NCBI GenBank assembly: GCA_030539595.1
Contig: JAUNXW010000013.1
Coordinates: forward strand, 1-17,494
DNA from: Methanocorpusculum sp.
GTDB taxonomy: Archaea; Halobacteriota; Methanomicrobia; Methanomicrobiales; Methanocorpusculaceae
Reading direction: 5' to 3'
Length of the DNA: 17,494 bases
This document shows, in pieces, positions 1-6,276 of this stretch; the stretch's first letter is position 1; the number at the start of each line of letters is the position of its first letter. A model generated the notes under the pieces. It worked only from the letters and a program-made list of their open reading frames with translations, searched no databases and had not been told where the DNA came from. Both the position numbers and the translations under genes were made by a program.

Positions 1-603
1 TGTATCATAAATTTGCCCCGCACCGCCCGCTGCAAGAACAACAGCATCGGCTTTAACAATTTCAAGATTTCCATCGCGGTCGCAGGTTACCGCACCGCAG
101 ACTTTGTCTCCGTCTTTTAAGAGTTCGACCACCGTCAGTTCATCGCGAATTGAAACGCCAGATCCGCGAAGTTTTTCAAGCAGAGTCATGACCATTTCGT
201 GACCTGTGTGGTCTCCCGCGTAGCAGGTTCTCGCAAATCTCTGACCGCCAAAAGGTCTCTGCGCTATTTTATTTTCGCAGGTCATATCAAAGACGGCGCC
301 CCAGGAAAATAGATCCCTGATTCGGTCGGGTGCTTCGCTTACAAGTGTCTCAACAAGGGCTTCGTCGTTTAAGTAAGCCCCGCCCTTCATTGTGTCTTCG
401 AAGTGGGTTTTTTTCGAATCGCTGTCGTTTAAGACCGCATTGAACCCGCCTTCCGCCATCACTGTGCATCCGCCTTTGCCGGTGATTGTTTTTGAGATGA
501 TTATTGTGTCGCCGAAATTCACAGATTCAACTGCTGCTCTTATTCCTGCTCCGCCGGAACCTATTACGAGGACATGGCAGTCTGATTTTTCGGCTATAGA
601 CAT
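1..603 (-). CDS. tfrA: Fumarate reductase-type FAD flavoprotein, N-terminal part (probably thiol:fumarate reductase subunit A)
   Basis: The reading frame is open from an ATG at 603 to the window edge, giving 201 N-terminal residues; the C-terminus lies outside. Residues 11-20 form a Rossmann dinucleotide motif (VLVIGSGGAG), followed by an FAD-family segment (AEGG near 50-53), a GGAYLNDE motif near 80 and a GDHTGHE motif near 138-144, as in the fumarate reductase/succinate dehydrogenase flavoprotein family. In covalent family members a histidine precedes TVxxxGG; here that position is Cys46, which suggests non-covalent FAD. Methanogen thiol:fumarate reductase, which reduces fumarate with coenzymes M and B, is known to hold FAD non-covalently. 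A bacterial-type SdhA/FrdA or L-aspartate oxidase is less likely. No SD precedes the ATG, while a TATA-like element lies about 30 nt upstream, so a leaderless transcript is plausible. Confidence 0.78.
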   Translation of the reverse strand, partial: MSIAEKSDCHVLVIGSGGAGIRAAVESVNFGDTIIISKTITGKGGCTVMAEGGFNAVLNDSDSKKTHFEDTMKGGAYLNDEALVETLVSEAPDRIRDLFSWGAVFDMTCENKIAQRPFGGQRFARTCYAGDHTGHEMVMTLLEKLRGSGVSIRDELTVVELLKDGDKVCGAVTCDRDGNLEIVKADAVVLAAGGAGQIYDT

Positions 604-629
604 TATGTGGATATTATTTGTAATTGAAT

Positions 630-638
630 CAAATATAA
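630..638 (-). promoter_or_regulatory. Putative TATA box for the flavoprotein gene
   Basis: On the minus strand this reads TTATATTTG. Its centre is about 31 nt from the ATG at 603, so transcription should start only a few bases before the start codon. This fits the absence of an SD. The assignment rests on spacing and composition only. Confidence 0.35.
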
Positions 639-724
639 CATTTGCAAACAAGCAAGTCTCTTTGAGTTTGTTTGGTCGTCATCTAAATCCGTTGGACAAA
701 ATTTTTTTGAGGATTTTTAGTGTC

Positions 725-751
725 GGGTTCATCGCGAATCGTGATGTACCC
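725..751. repeat. 27-bp inverted repeat downstream of the small lipoprotein gene
   Basis: Two 12-bp arms flank a 3-bp AAT centre and match at 10 of 12 positions (GGGTtCATCgCG / CGtGATGtACCC). In plus-strand RNA one of the two mismatches becomes a G-U pair. The element sits 25 bp beyond the lipoprotein stop and about 90 bp upstream of the flavoprotein promoter. It could be a transcription-stop hairpin or a binding site for a dimeric regulator. Confidence 0.45.
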
Positions 752-775
752 AAAGATTAGAAATCACATACCAAC

Positions 776-1042
776 TCAGTCTTCGTAAAACACTTCACCG
801 TTTTTGTTGATGTAGTATTTTACTACACTTCCGTCAGTATCTGTGAACACATGGAAGATATTGCCTTCCAAATCAGTGTGCCAGATTTCAACCGAGCCGT
901 CAGCGTAATTTATTGAGCCTTCCGCTTCGTCGCCTGTGTAAACGTTTCCGTCCTTATCCGTATAAGACGGTTTTTCCGTGATACAGCCTGCGGAAAATAT
1001 TATCACTGCAATTAATATCAGCGCGAGGATTATTTTCTTCAT
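776..1042 (-). CDS. Small predicted lipoprotein, function unknown
   Basis: This encodes 88 residues. A lysine-containing N-terminus (MKK) and a hydrophobic stretch lead to a lipobox ending in SAGC, with the lipidated cysteine at residue 20; the mature part is therefore probably attached to the outer face of the membrane. The mature 68 residues are acidic and carry four or five short beta-like repeats built on Asp/Asn-Gly turns (DKDGNVY, YADGSVE, DLEGNIF, DTDGSVV, NKNGEVF), a pattern seen in small extracellular beta-hairpin proteins. I do not recognise the family. The start at 1042 is fixed by the signal peptide. No strong SD is visible, and the gene stands alone between longer intergenic stretches. 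Confidence 0.7.
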   Translation of the reverse strand: MKKIILALILIAVIIFSAGCITEKPSYTDKDGNVYTGDEAEGSINYADGSVEIWHTDLEGNIFHVFTDTDGSVVKYYINKNGEVFYED

Positions 1043-1219
1043 TAAATCTATGTTGACTCGTTCAGTTTATCTTTTTTCTGATGATGACGGTGCGCGGGTT
1101 GTGCTCATAAATGTTCATTCTGCATATGTGTACAGAAAAAATAAGGGTCGTGCGGGTTTTATTTTTTGCCGTATGGAAAAAGTATTTACACTCAGTGATT
1201 TAATGTAATCAAATAGGAA

Positions 1220-1306
1220 GTTGTTTTTAGAACAACTATACACCGGACAGCCGGATAGAAGAGAAATCTTCGAACGCCACAACCTTGAAAGAGGCAGATG
1301 ACCTGC
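1220..1306 (+). other. Run of four short hairpins, possible structured leader or small RNA
   Basis: Four consecutive stem-loops can be drawn on the plus strand: 1220-1236 (GTTGTT/AACAAC, 5-nt loop), 1236-1258 (CTAT and CCGG paired with CCGG and ATAG, ACAG loop, 3-nt bulge), 1258-1271 (GAAGA-GAAA-TCTTC, a GNRA-type tetraloop) and 1294-1306 (GCAG/CTGC). They lie in the 307-bp gap 1043-1349, which holds no convincing gene, and end about 44 nt before the start of the 32-residue ORF. No known riboswitch class is recognised. The stems are short, so chance cannot be excluded. Confidence 0.35.
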
Positions 1307-1349
1307 AGTAATTTGCGAAACAATAAAAAAATAGAGGTGAAACCACACC

Positions 1350-1448
1350 ATGACATGTCACAAAAAAGACAAGAAAGCAGCAGCACAGGGAAAAACTGTA
1401 GAGGCTGCACCGGAACAGAAAGCATCCGGAAAAACCGAACGCAAATAA
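1350..1448 (+). CDS. Small basic hypothetical protein (32 aa)
   Basis: The ATG at 1350 follows an SD-like GAGGTGA at 1334-1340 with good spacing, and the frame closes with TAA at 1446-1448, eight bases before a perfect terminator hairpin. The peptide is lysine- and alanine-rich: it begins MTCHKKDKKAAA, carries a short acidic middle (TVEAAPEQ) and ends KASGKTERK. It has one cysteine followed by a histidine (C3, H4). There is no signal peptide or membrane segment. An overlapping alternative frame starting at 1298 reads through the terminator and has a weaker ribosome site, so it is not preferred. Function unknown; the unit of leader, SD, ORF and terminator suggests a genuinely expressed small gene. 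Confidence 0.55.
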   Translation: MTCHKKDKKAAAQGKTVEAAPEQKASGKTERK

Positions 1449-1456
1449 GGTCGTTT

Positions 1457-1481
1457 AAGGAGAGTGAATTCCTCTCCTTTT
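1457..1481 (+). terminator. Intrinsic-type terminator after the 32-aa ORF
   Basis: A perfect 8-bp stem (AAGGAGAG 1457-1464 / CTCTCCTT 1472-1479) encloses a 7-nt loop and runs into T residues. It lies just past the stop at 1448. purM converges on it from the other strand and ends 40 bp further on. Confidence 0.7.
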
Positions 1482-1519
1482 AAAATTACTGAGAACTGTT
1501 TTTAAAAAAATGTTAAAAA

Positions 1520-2509
1520 TTAATTAATCTCTTCGCCTTTCAAAAGAACTTTGTGCTCTTCTATAACTTTACCAACAATCTTTGCACCGTCAACAAGCCC
1601 GACAAGTTTTTCCGCGTCTTTTGCGTCAACGATGTATGCAAATCCCATACCCATGTTGAAGGTTCTGTAGAGTTCGTTTGCTGAAAGAGCACCTTTTTCC
1701 GCAATCCACTTAAGAATCTCGGGAACTTCGATAGGAGTATCGAACGAGAAACCGTAGTGTGTAATTCTGAGGAAATTCAAAAGTCCCCCTCCTGTAACAT
1801 GGCACATACCGTGAACATCAATTTTTTTGCAGACGTCTAAGACCTCCGAATAAATTCTCGTAGGTGTGATAAGCGCCTCGCCGACAGTTCTTCCGGACGG
1901 AAGTTTTACAGAGTATCCGCCGTTTTCTTCGGCAACCTTTCTTGCGAGAGTGTAACCGTTTGAGTGAACGCCCGTGCTTGCAACGCCGACGATAACATCA
2001 CCCGGTTTGACTTTTTCACCGGTTACGACTTTGTCTTTTTCCTGAACACCGAGGCACGTTCCCGCCAAGTCAAGACCGTTAATCATTCCCTTGAGTGTTG
2101 CCGTTTCTCCGCCGACTATGTTTAGGTTCGCAAGTCTTGCTCCCTCATTAAGTCCCTTACCGATTTGAATCATCTGCTCGCGGCTGATGCCTTCAGTTGC
2201 AATGTAGTCAACGAACGCTATCGGCTCAACGTTCATAACGAACATATCGTTGACGTTCATTGCCATACAGTCGATACCCACAGTGCTCCAATCTTTAAGG
2301 TCATCGGCAATCTTCATTTTTGTTCCGACGCCGTCAGTACAAAGCGACAGAACCTTGTCGCCGAAATCTATAAGACCTGCGAAGTGTCCGACATCTCCGA
2401 CCATGCCGTGATTACCTACTCTTTTGTAGGACAGCACCTTAATCAGCGACTTAACGCCGTCTGCTTCGAGGTCAATATCTACACCCGCATCTTTATATGA
2501 ATATGCCAT
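1520..2509 (-). CDS. purM: Phosphoribosylformylglycinamidine cyclo-ligase (AIR synthase)
   Basis: PurM closes the imidazole ring of purines, converting FGAM and ATP to AIR in the cytoplasm. The 329-residue protein carries family hallmarks: MAYSYKDAGVDID at the start, the ATP-site segment LCTDGVGTKMKIA near residues 50-65, VGGETATLKGM in the middle, GDVIVGVASTGVHSNGYTLAR and HVTGGG in the C-terminal half. The length is close to the usual size of about 330-345. An upstream in-frame ATG exists at 2518, but the SD (AGGAGG) directly abuts it and sits 9 nt before the ATG at 2509, so 2509 is preferred. The lysC stop (2511-2513) lies between SD and start, so the two genes form a translationally coupled unit transcribed from the lysC promoter. 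Confidence 0.95.
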   Translation of the reverse strand: MAYSYKDAGVDIDLEADGVKSLIKVLSYKRVGNHGMVGDVGHFAGLIDFGDKVLSLCTDGVGTKMKIADDLKDWSTVGIDCMAMNVNDMFVMNVEPIAFVDYIATEGISREQMIQIGKGLNEGARLANLNIVGGETATLKGMINGLDLAGTCLGVQEKDKVVTGEKVKPGDVIVGVASTGVHSNGYTLARKVAEENGGYSVKLPSGRTVGEALITPTRIYSEVLDVCKKIDVHGMCHVTGGGLLNFLRITHYGFSFDTPIEVPEILKWIAEKGALSANELYRTFNMGMGFAYIVDAKDAEKLVGLVDGAKIVGKVIEEHKVLLKGEEIN

Positions 2510-2510
2510 T

Positions 2511-3902
2511 TCAGTCATCCTCCTTATCAAGTTGATACTCATCGTGAATCGCACGAACAGCACGAGGTCCGTTTGCCTCGCTTACAACAAACGAGACGTT
2601 GACTTCCGAACCCTGAGAAATCATTAAAACATTGATTCCCGCAGAGCCGAGACTTTTGAAAATTCTTCCGAGTGTCCCGGGTGTGCCCATCATACCCGCA
2701 CCGACAACGGAAACTATGTTTACGTCTGTGTCGAACGCGTAGTATCTTATCAGCCCTTTCTGCTTGATTCCTTCAAGGGCTTTGGATGCCGCGGGAATCT
2801 GGTCGTCGATAATTACAAGTGAGATGTTCAGTTCGGACGAACCCTGACTGATTAACATAACGTTGACACCTGCCTGAGCAAGAGCGGTAAATATTTCTCC
2901 GGCAATTCCCGGACGACCTGCCGCAAATCCGCTGATGATTACAAGAGAACTTGTCTTAATAAGAGATACTGATTTTACAATTCTTTTGTCCGCGTGAGTG
3001 TCGCGGTTTACAACTGTTCCCGGGTGCGACGGATTGAAAGTGTTTCTGACATAGACGGGAATATTTTTCTCCATAGCGGGAAGAAGGGCTCTGCTGTGGA
3101 TTACTTTTGCGCCGAAGTAAGACATTTCCATCATTTCAATGAATGAGATTGAGTCGATGACTCTTGCTTCTGGAATCATTCTCGGGTCTGTGGTCATTAC
3201 GCCGTCAACGTCTGTCCAGATGATAATTTCGTCGGCATCAATTCCCGCACCGATTATAGCGCCGGAGTAGTCAGAGCCGCTCCTGCCTAAGGTTGTAACC
3301 GCGCCTTCAAGAGAACATCCCGCAAATCCCTGAATTACAGGGACATAGTCTTTAAGTTTTGAACCTATACGCTCGGCAATTCTCGGATAGCTTGCGGGAA
3401 GGGCTGTTGCACTGCCGTGAACTCCGTCGGTTAAAATTCCCGCATCGCATCCGCTTACCTGAAACGAGTTTATTCCAATCTGCCGGAGGGCGGCAGATAC
3501 TATAGGTGCTGAGAGTTTTTCGCCGAACGAAATTATATAGTCGCGTGAGCGCGGAGTGAGCTCGCGGAGATTGTTTACAGCCGTGAGCATATTTTCAAGG
3601 CGCTCAAGTCTGACATTTATGTGTTCGGTGACTTCGTCTACGAAATCGGGAGCAACGGCTTTCAGCGTTGAGAGATGACGCTCTCTGAGCGTTTCTATTA
3701 ATTCACTCGGTGATACTTTCTCGTTGGCTTTGCCTATTCTTTCGGCTTCCGCTATTATCTGGTCGGTGACTTTGGTCATCGCGGAAACAACGACGGCTAT
3801 TTCATTGCCTTCGTCGTGCGATTTTTTGATTATATCAACGACTTTTAAAATTGCGTCCGTATTTCCTACAGACGTCCCTCCAAACTTCATTACTAGTCGC
3901 AT
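2511..3902 (-). CDS. lysC: Aspartate kinase
   Basis: Aspartate kinase phosphorylates L-aspartate, the first step towards lysine, threonine and methionine. The 463-residue protein starts with the kinase signature KFGGTSVGN (residues 5-13). It continues with GRSGSDYSG and the catalytic-domain segments WTDVDGVMTTDPR and SYFGAKVIHSRAL. Two ACT regulatory domains occupy roughly residues 310-463 (VIISGFAAGRPG and VSVVGAGMMGTPG, each followed by a V-LISQGSSE-like strand), so feedback inhibition by an amino acid is likely. The frame extends upstream to 3944, but MRLVMKFGG at 3902 matches the family start. No SD is visible, and a TATA box lies about 33 nt upstream, which supports a nearly leaderless mRNA. 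It is followed immediately by purM. Confidence 0.95.
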   Translation of the reverse strand: MRLVMKFGGTSVGNTDAILKVVDIIKKSHDEGNEIAVVVSAMTKVTDQIIAEAERIGKANEKVSPSELIETLRERHLSTLKAVAPDFVDEVTEHINVRLERLENMLTAVNNLRELTPRSRDYIISFGEKLSAPIVSAALRQIGINSFQVSGCDAGILTDGVHGSATALPASYPRIAERIGSKLKDYVPVIQGFAGCSLEGAVTTLGRSGSDYSGAIIGAGIDADEIIIWTDVDGVMTTDPRMIPEARVIDSISFIEMMEMSYFGAKVIHSRALLPAMEKNIPVYVRNTFNPSHPGTVVNRDTHADKRIVKSVSLIKTSSLVIISGFAAGRPGIAGEIFTALAQAGVNVMLISQGSSELNISLVIIDDQIPAASKALEGIKQKGLIRYYAFDTDVNIVSVVGAGMMGTPGTLGRIFKSLGSAGINVLMISQGSEVNVSFVVSEANGPRAVRAIHDEYQLDKEDD

Positions 3903-3930
3903 AGTTGGTGTAAGAATATGGGACTTAAAA

Positions 3931-3939
3931 TTAGATAAA
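3931..3939 (-). promoter_or_regulatory. TATA box of the lysC-purM unit
   Basis: The minus strand reads TTTATCTAA, centred about 33 nt before the lysC ATG. Spacing predicts transcription starting within about 5-10 nt of the start codon. Confidence 0.5.
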
Positions 3940-4022
3940 CACAACTGTAGGGTTGTGCAAAAAAGATTGGGGTGTTCGATTATTTTTACCGGAGTGTTAA
4001 TTTTTTGGGGGGGTGAATGGAT

Positions 4023-4253
4023 TTATTTAGAACCCTTGCGCAGCATTTCATGAATCTTTCTAACCCGCTCTTTTGCCGCATCGGTCTCCTCATCATTTTT
4101 CTCAAAACTGATTGTTAGAATATCCCCCGCAGAAACATCCTCAGGCAAAGCCTCAAGCGGAAAAACACCCAGAGGTCTCTCATTAACTCCATTCCTCAAA
4201 AGAAGAGAGGCAAGCCCCTCATCAATTGAATCAACTGTAACGAGGAGTTTCAT
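4023..4253 (-). CDS. DUF3006-like small protein
   Basis: This encodes 76 residues with no membrane segment. It begins MKLLVTVDSIDEGLASLLLR, continues with a proline-rich middle (LPEDVSAGDIL) and a strand (TISFEKND), and ends in a charged helix (ETDAAKERVRKIHEMLRKG). This layout, a short beta domain with 'vDsIdeg.a.lll' then 'lp.....Gdil..' and a terminal charged helix, resembles DUF3006. Genes of that family are often found next to ComEC-type MBL-fold hydrolases. The ATG overlaps the stop of the hydrolase gene (ATGA, 4250-4253), indicating translational coupling. Its biochemical role is not known; the pairing suggests an accessory or regulatory partner of the hydrolase. Confidence 0.7.
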   Translation of the reverse strand: MKLLVTVDSIDEGLASLLLRNGVNERPLGVFPLEALPEDVSAGDILTISFEKNDEETDAAKERVRKIHEMLRKGSK

Positions 4254-5272
4254 GCGCTGACCTTAGTACCGTCGCCTGCAAATAATTCCCTTGAAGCGAC
4301 GTGTTCATTTCTCGTATTAACCGAATAAACCGAGCCGTCCGTTGTAACAACAATATCTCCGTCAATATCGGTTCTGTAGATTAAATCCGTGAATTTAACA
4401 AAACGGTTCATAGCCTCAATATGAGGATGACCATAACTGTTACCGTCACCCACGCTGATAACAACCACATTTGGTGTAACTGCCTTCATGAAATCAGCAG
4501 AGGAAGAAGTTCTGCTTCCGTGGTGACCTGCCTTCAAAACATCGGAGTTAATGTTTGCGGAAGTTGAGAGAATATACTCTTCGGCATCTTTTCCAGCATC
4601 TCCCGTTAGGAGATAGGAAACCTTTCCGTATGTGACTTTCAGAACAATCGAGTTCTCATTAATGTCAGGACTTGAACCCGACATAATCAAATCCTGAGGG
4701 GGTGACAAAACTTCAATTGAAACATCTTCCCACGTTGAATTAATTTTGTCGCCTTCTCTTACAATCTCGTAATTAATTCCGTTATCCAGAATATACGTCA
4801 TAAGTTTTTCATAAGTTGCCGACGTGTGTTCCACACCGTTATCGTAGACCGTGGCCACAGGATATTTTTTCAAAACATCAAGAATTGAGCCGATATGGTC
4901 ATAATCCTGATGGGTAATCAAAACGAAATCGAGTTTGCTTACATTGACCGATTCAAGATATGCGAGGATTTTATCGCGTGCCTCGCGATCTGATGGGCTC
5001 ATTGTCTCACCTGCGTCAACAAGAGCAAAGTGCCCGTCTTTTGAAAGAAGAATTGCATCTCCCTGACCGCAGTCAACTACGTGCATTGAAAATGCGTGTT
5101 CGTCCGTTACAAGAGGTGCAAGGGGTGTTGAGTTGGTCTTGTGACCAAACAGACCGCTTATTTCACCGCCGCCGAATATTCCTACAGCGGCTATAAGTAT
5201 TATAAACAGAACAGCAAGCACAATCTGTTTCTGCTGCTTCTGTTTCTTTTTTGATGTTCGCTTGCGTGCCAT
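4250..5272 (-). CDS. Membrane-anchored ComEC/Rec2-type MBL-fold hydrolase
   Basis: The 340-residue protein has a very basic N-terminus (residues 1-16, rich in Lys/Arg) and one membrane helix at about 17-37, so the catalytic domain probably faces outwards. The rest is a metallo-beta-lactamase fold of the ComEC C-terminal type: VVDCGQGDAILL (65-76), VDAGE (85-89), the metal motif HQDYDHIGS (121-129; HxDxDH, usual for this group), LLTGDAGKDAE (221-231) and GHHGSRTSSS (249-258). The lacking parts are the ComEC channel and OB domains, so this is not a DNA-uptake channel. By analogy with stand-alone homologues it may be an extracellular nuclease or phosphodiesterase, but the substrate is unknown. 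It is co-transcribed with the DUF3006 gene and divergent from the 5TM gene. Confidence 0.88.
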   Translation of the reverse strand: MARKRTSKKKQKQQKQIVLAVLFIILIAAVGIFGGGEISGLFGHKTNSTPLAPLVTDEHAFSMHVVDCGQGDAILLSKDGHFALVDAGETMSPSDREARDKILAYLESVNVSKLDFVLITHQDYDHIGSILDVLKKYPVATVYDNGVEHTSATYEKLMTYILDNGINYEIVREGDKINSTWEDVSIEVLSPPQDLIMSGSSPDINENSIVLKVTYGKVSYLLTGDAGKDAEEYILSTSANINSDVLKAGHHGSRTSSSADFMKAVTPNVVVISVGDGNSYGHPHIEAMNRFVKFTDLIYRTDIDGDIVVTTDGSVYSVNTRNEHVASRELFAGDGTKVSA

Positions 5273-5305
5273 AATTTCAGTGCATAATTATTGGCGCTGT
5301 AAACT

Positions 5306-5389
5306 ATTAATCTGGATTATTCGTGGTGAATGGATCGGGTGCTGTGTGAATACATTTCGTATCACCACGAAATAGAATTTCAGATTAAT
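5306..5389. repeat. 84-bp interrupted palindrome between divergent genes
   Basis: Two nested perfect inverted repeats share one centre: ATTAATCTG (5306-5314) with CAGATTAAT (5381-5389), and TTCGTGGTGA (5320-5329) with TCACCACGAA (5362-5371). The inner arms are 32 nt apart. Read outwards, both halves have the order TCACCACGAA, a 5- or 9-nt spacer, then CAGATTAAT. The left half runs directly into a TATA-like stretch (5299-5310) about 33 nt before the hydrolase start. A divergent operator, or the ends of a small decayed element, are both possible. Confidence 0.55.
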
Positions 5390-5450
5390 TTAAAAATAAG
5401 AATCCGCCGTTGATCAAGCTCAGTTTACATCAACCCTCATTTGATTAATC

Positions 5451-5479
5451 TTAAGTGTTATAACATTTATATAACTTAA
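5451..5479. promoter_or_regulatory. Dyad symmetry abutting the 5TM gene start
   Basis: Arms TTAAGTGTTATA (5451-5462) and TATATAACTTAA (5468-5479) match at 10 of 12 positions around a 5-bp spacer, ending one base before the ATG at 5481. The dyad contains the AT-rich TATA-like sequences available to this gene. No SD is present. Such a site could be a repressor operator overlapping the promoter; the AT-richness weakens the case. Confidence 0.4.
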
Positions 5480-5480
5480 A

Positions 5481-6086
5481 ATGGATATTACAAGTCTGAT
5501 TATATTTATTGCAGTTAATCTTGTTCTTGCAGTTTTGTTCGGGTTCATCTTCGGCAAAACAGGAATTCTCGAAGCCGAAAGCAAAAAAATTGCCAAGTGG
5601 CTAAAATGGGTAATAGGCATCATAGTTTTCGGAGCAATGTCTATTTGCGGAACTTTATTCGGTGTCAGTTTTGACGGACCGATAATGAACGCACGCGACT
5701 TCGCTCCTGTTACAGCAGGTGTCTGGTTCGGTCCTGTAATTGGAATTGGGGCAGCGATTGTTGGAGCTGTTTTCCGCTCAATAATAGGAGGAGCGTCAGT
5801 TGTTCCTTGCTGTATCTCAACAATTCTTGCGGGCGTATTAGGTTCTCTTGTTTATCTATTCTTAAAGAAGAACAGCAAAAAGACAGGAATAATTGCCCCC
5901 GCATTAACCGCAGCGGTTGTCGGATTAATTCACATGCTTCTCCTCTGCTTACTTATTCCAAACGGAGCGGGAGTTGCTATTGCATTTGGTGTTGTTGGAA
6001 TCGGAACACTTGCTTCAATCGTTGTATGTTCGTTTGTGTTCTCACTTACCTACAAACTTTCTTCTGCGAAGAAAGCCGAGAATTAA
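5481..6086 (+). CDS. Stand-alone 5TM receptor (LytS/YhcK-type) membrane protein
   Basis: The 201-residue protein is almost entirely hydrophobic, with about six membrane segments. Residues 44-128 match the 5TMR_LYT sensor module: a helix with GTLFGV, the sequence NARDFAPVTAGVWFGP (70-85), GIGAAIVGAVFR (88-99), IGG (102-104) and a paired-cysteine CCISTILAGVLGSLV segment. In bacteria this module is the N-terminal input domain of LytS-type kinases and of some diguanylate cyclases, where it senses extracellular or membrane signals. Here no kinase, GAF or output domain follows; the chain ends 10-15 residues after the last helix with a charged tail (SSAKKAEN). It may signal through a separate partner or act as a transporter-like protein. 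The next gene encodes an extracellular sensor lipoprotein. Confidence 0.78.
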   Translation: MDITSLIIFIAVNLVLAVLFGFIFGKTGILEAESKKIAKWLKWVIGIIVFGAMSICGTLFGVSFDGPIMNARDFAPVTAGVWFGPVIGIGAAIVGAVFRSIIGGASVVPCCISTILAGVLGSLVYLFLKKNSKKTGIIAPALTAAVVGLIHMLLLCLLIPNGAGVAIAFGVVGIGTLASIVVCSFVFSLTYKLSSAKKAEN

Positions 6087-6218
6087 TTCATAACAAAAAT
6101 CTCATTTTTTCAATTATATAAATTCACATCATAATTAATTCGTATAGTGACAGATTAACTCAGTATTGATTAATGTCATGAAGTAAACTATAAATATTAA
6201 TGATAATAATAAGAATAC

Positions 6219-6251
6219 TAATTATAAATTCTTACAAAAGGGAAGTAAGAA
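6219..6251 (+). promoter_or_regulatory. TATA-like element and 5' hairpin before the Cache lipoprotein gene
   Basis: An AT-rich TTATAAAT element lies near 6222-6229. Immediately after it, TTCTTAC (6229-6235) and GTAAGAA (6245-6251) form a perfect 7-bp stem with a 9-nt loop. Transcription from this TATA would start near 6250, so the dyad is more likely a DNA-level site over the promoter than an RNA hairpin. Confidence 0.35.
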
Positions 6252-6276
6252 CCCAAAAAATAAGGCAGCAGTGCGT

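Noticed and set aside
1115..1425. Two minus-strand ORFs (78 and 77 codons) opposite the small ORF and leader
   Set aside because: Neither has an SD or a recognisable domain, they overlap each other, and their content looks like antisense readings of the hairpin region.
1298..1483. 61-codon plus-strand ORF overlapping the 32-codon ORF in another frame
   Set aside because: It runs through the terminator hairpin, has a poorer ribosome site and its composition looks like an out-of-frame reading; the 32-codon frame has the better SD and stops before the terminator.
2165..2500. Plus-strand 111-codon ORF opposite purM
   Set aside because: It lies wholly inside the well-supported purM gene and has no domain or ribosome site; it is an antisense shadow.
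4250..5272. Full ComEC DNA-uptake channel
   Set aside because: Only the MBL-fold domain and one N-terminal anchor are present; the polytopic competence domain is missing.
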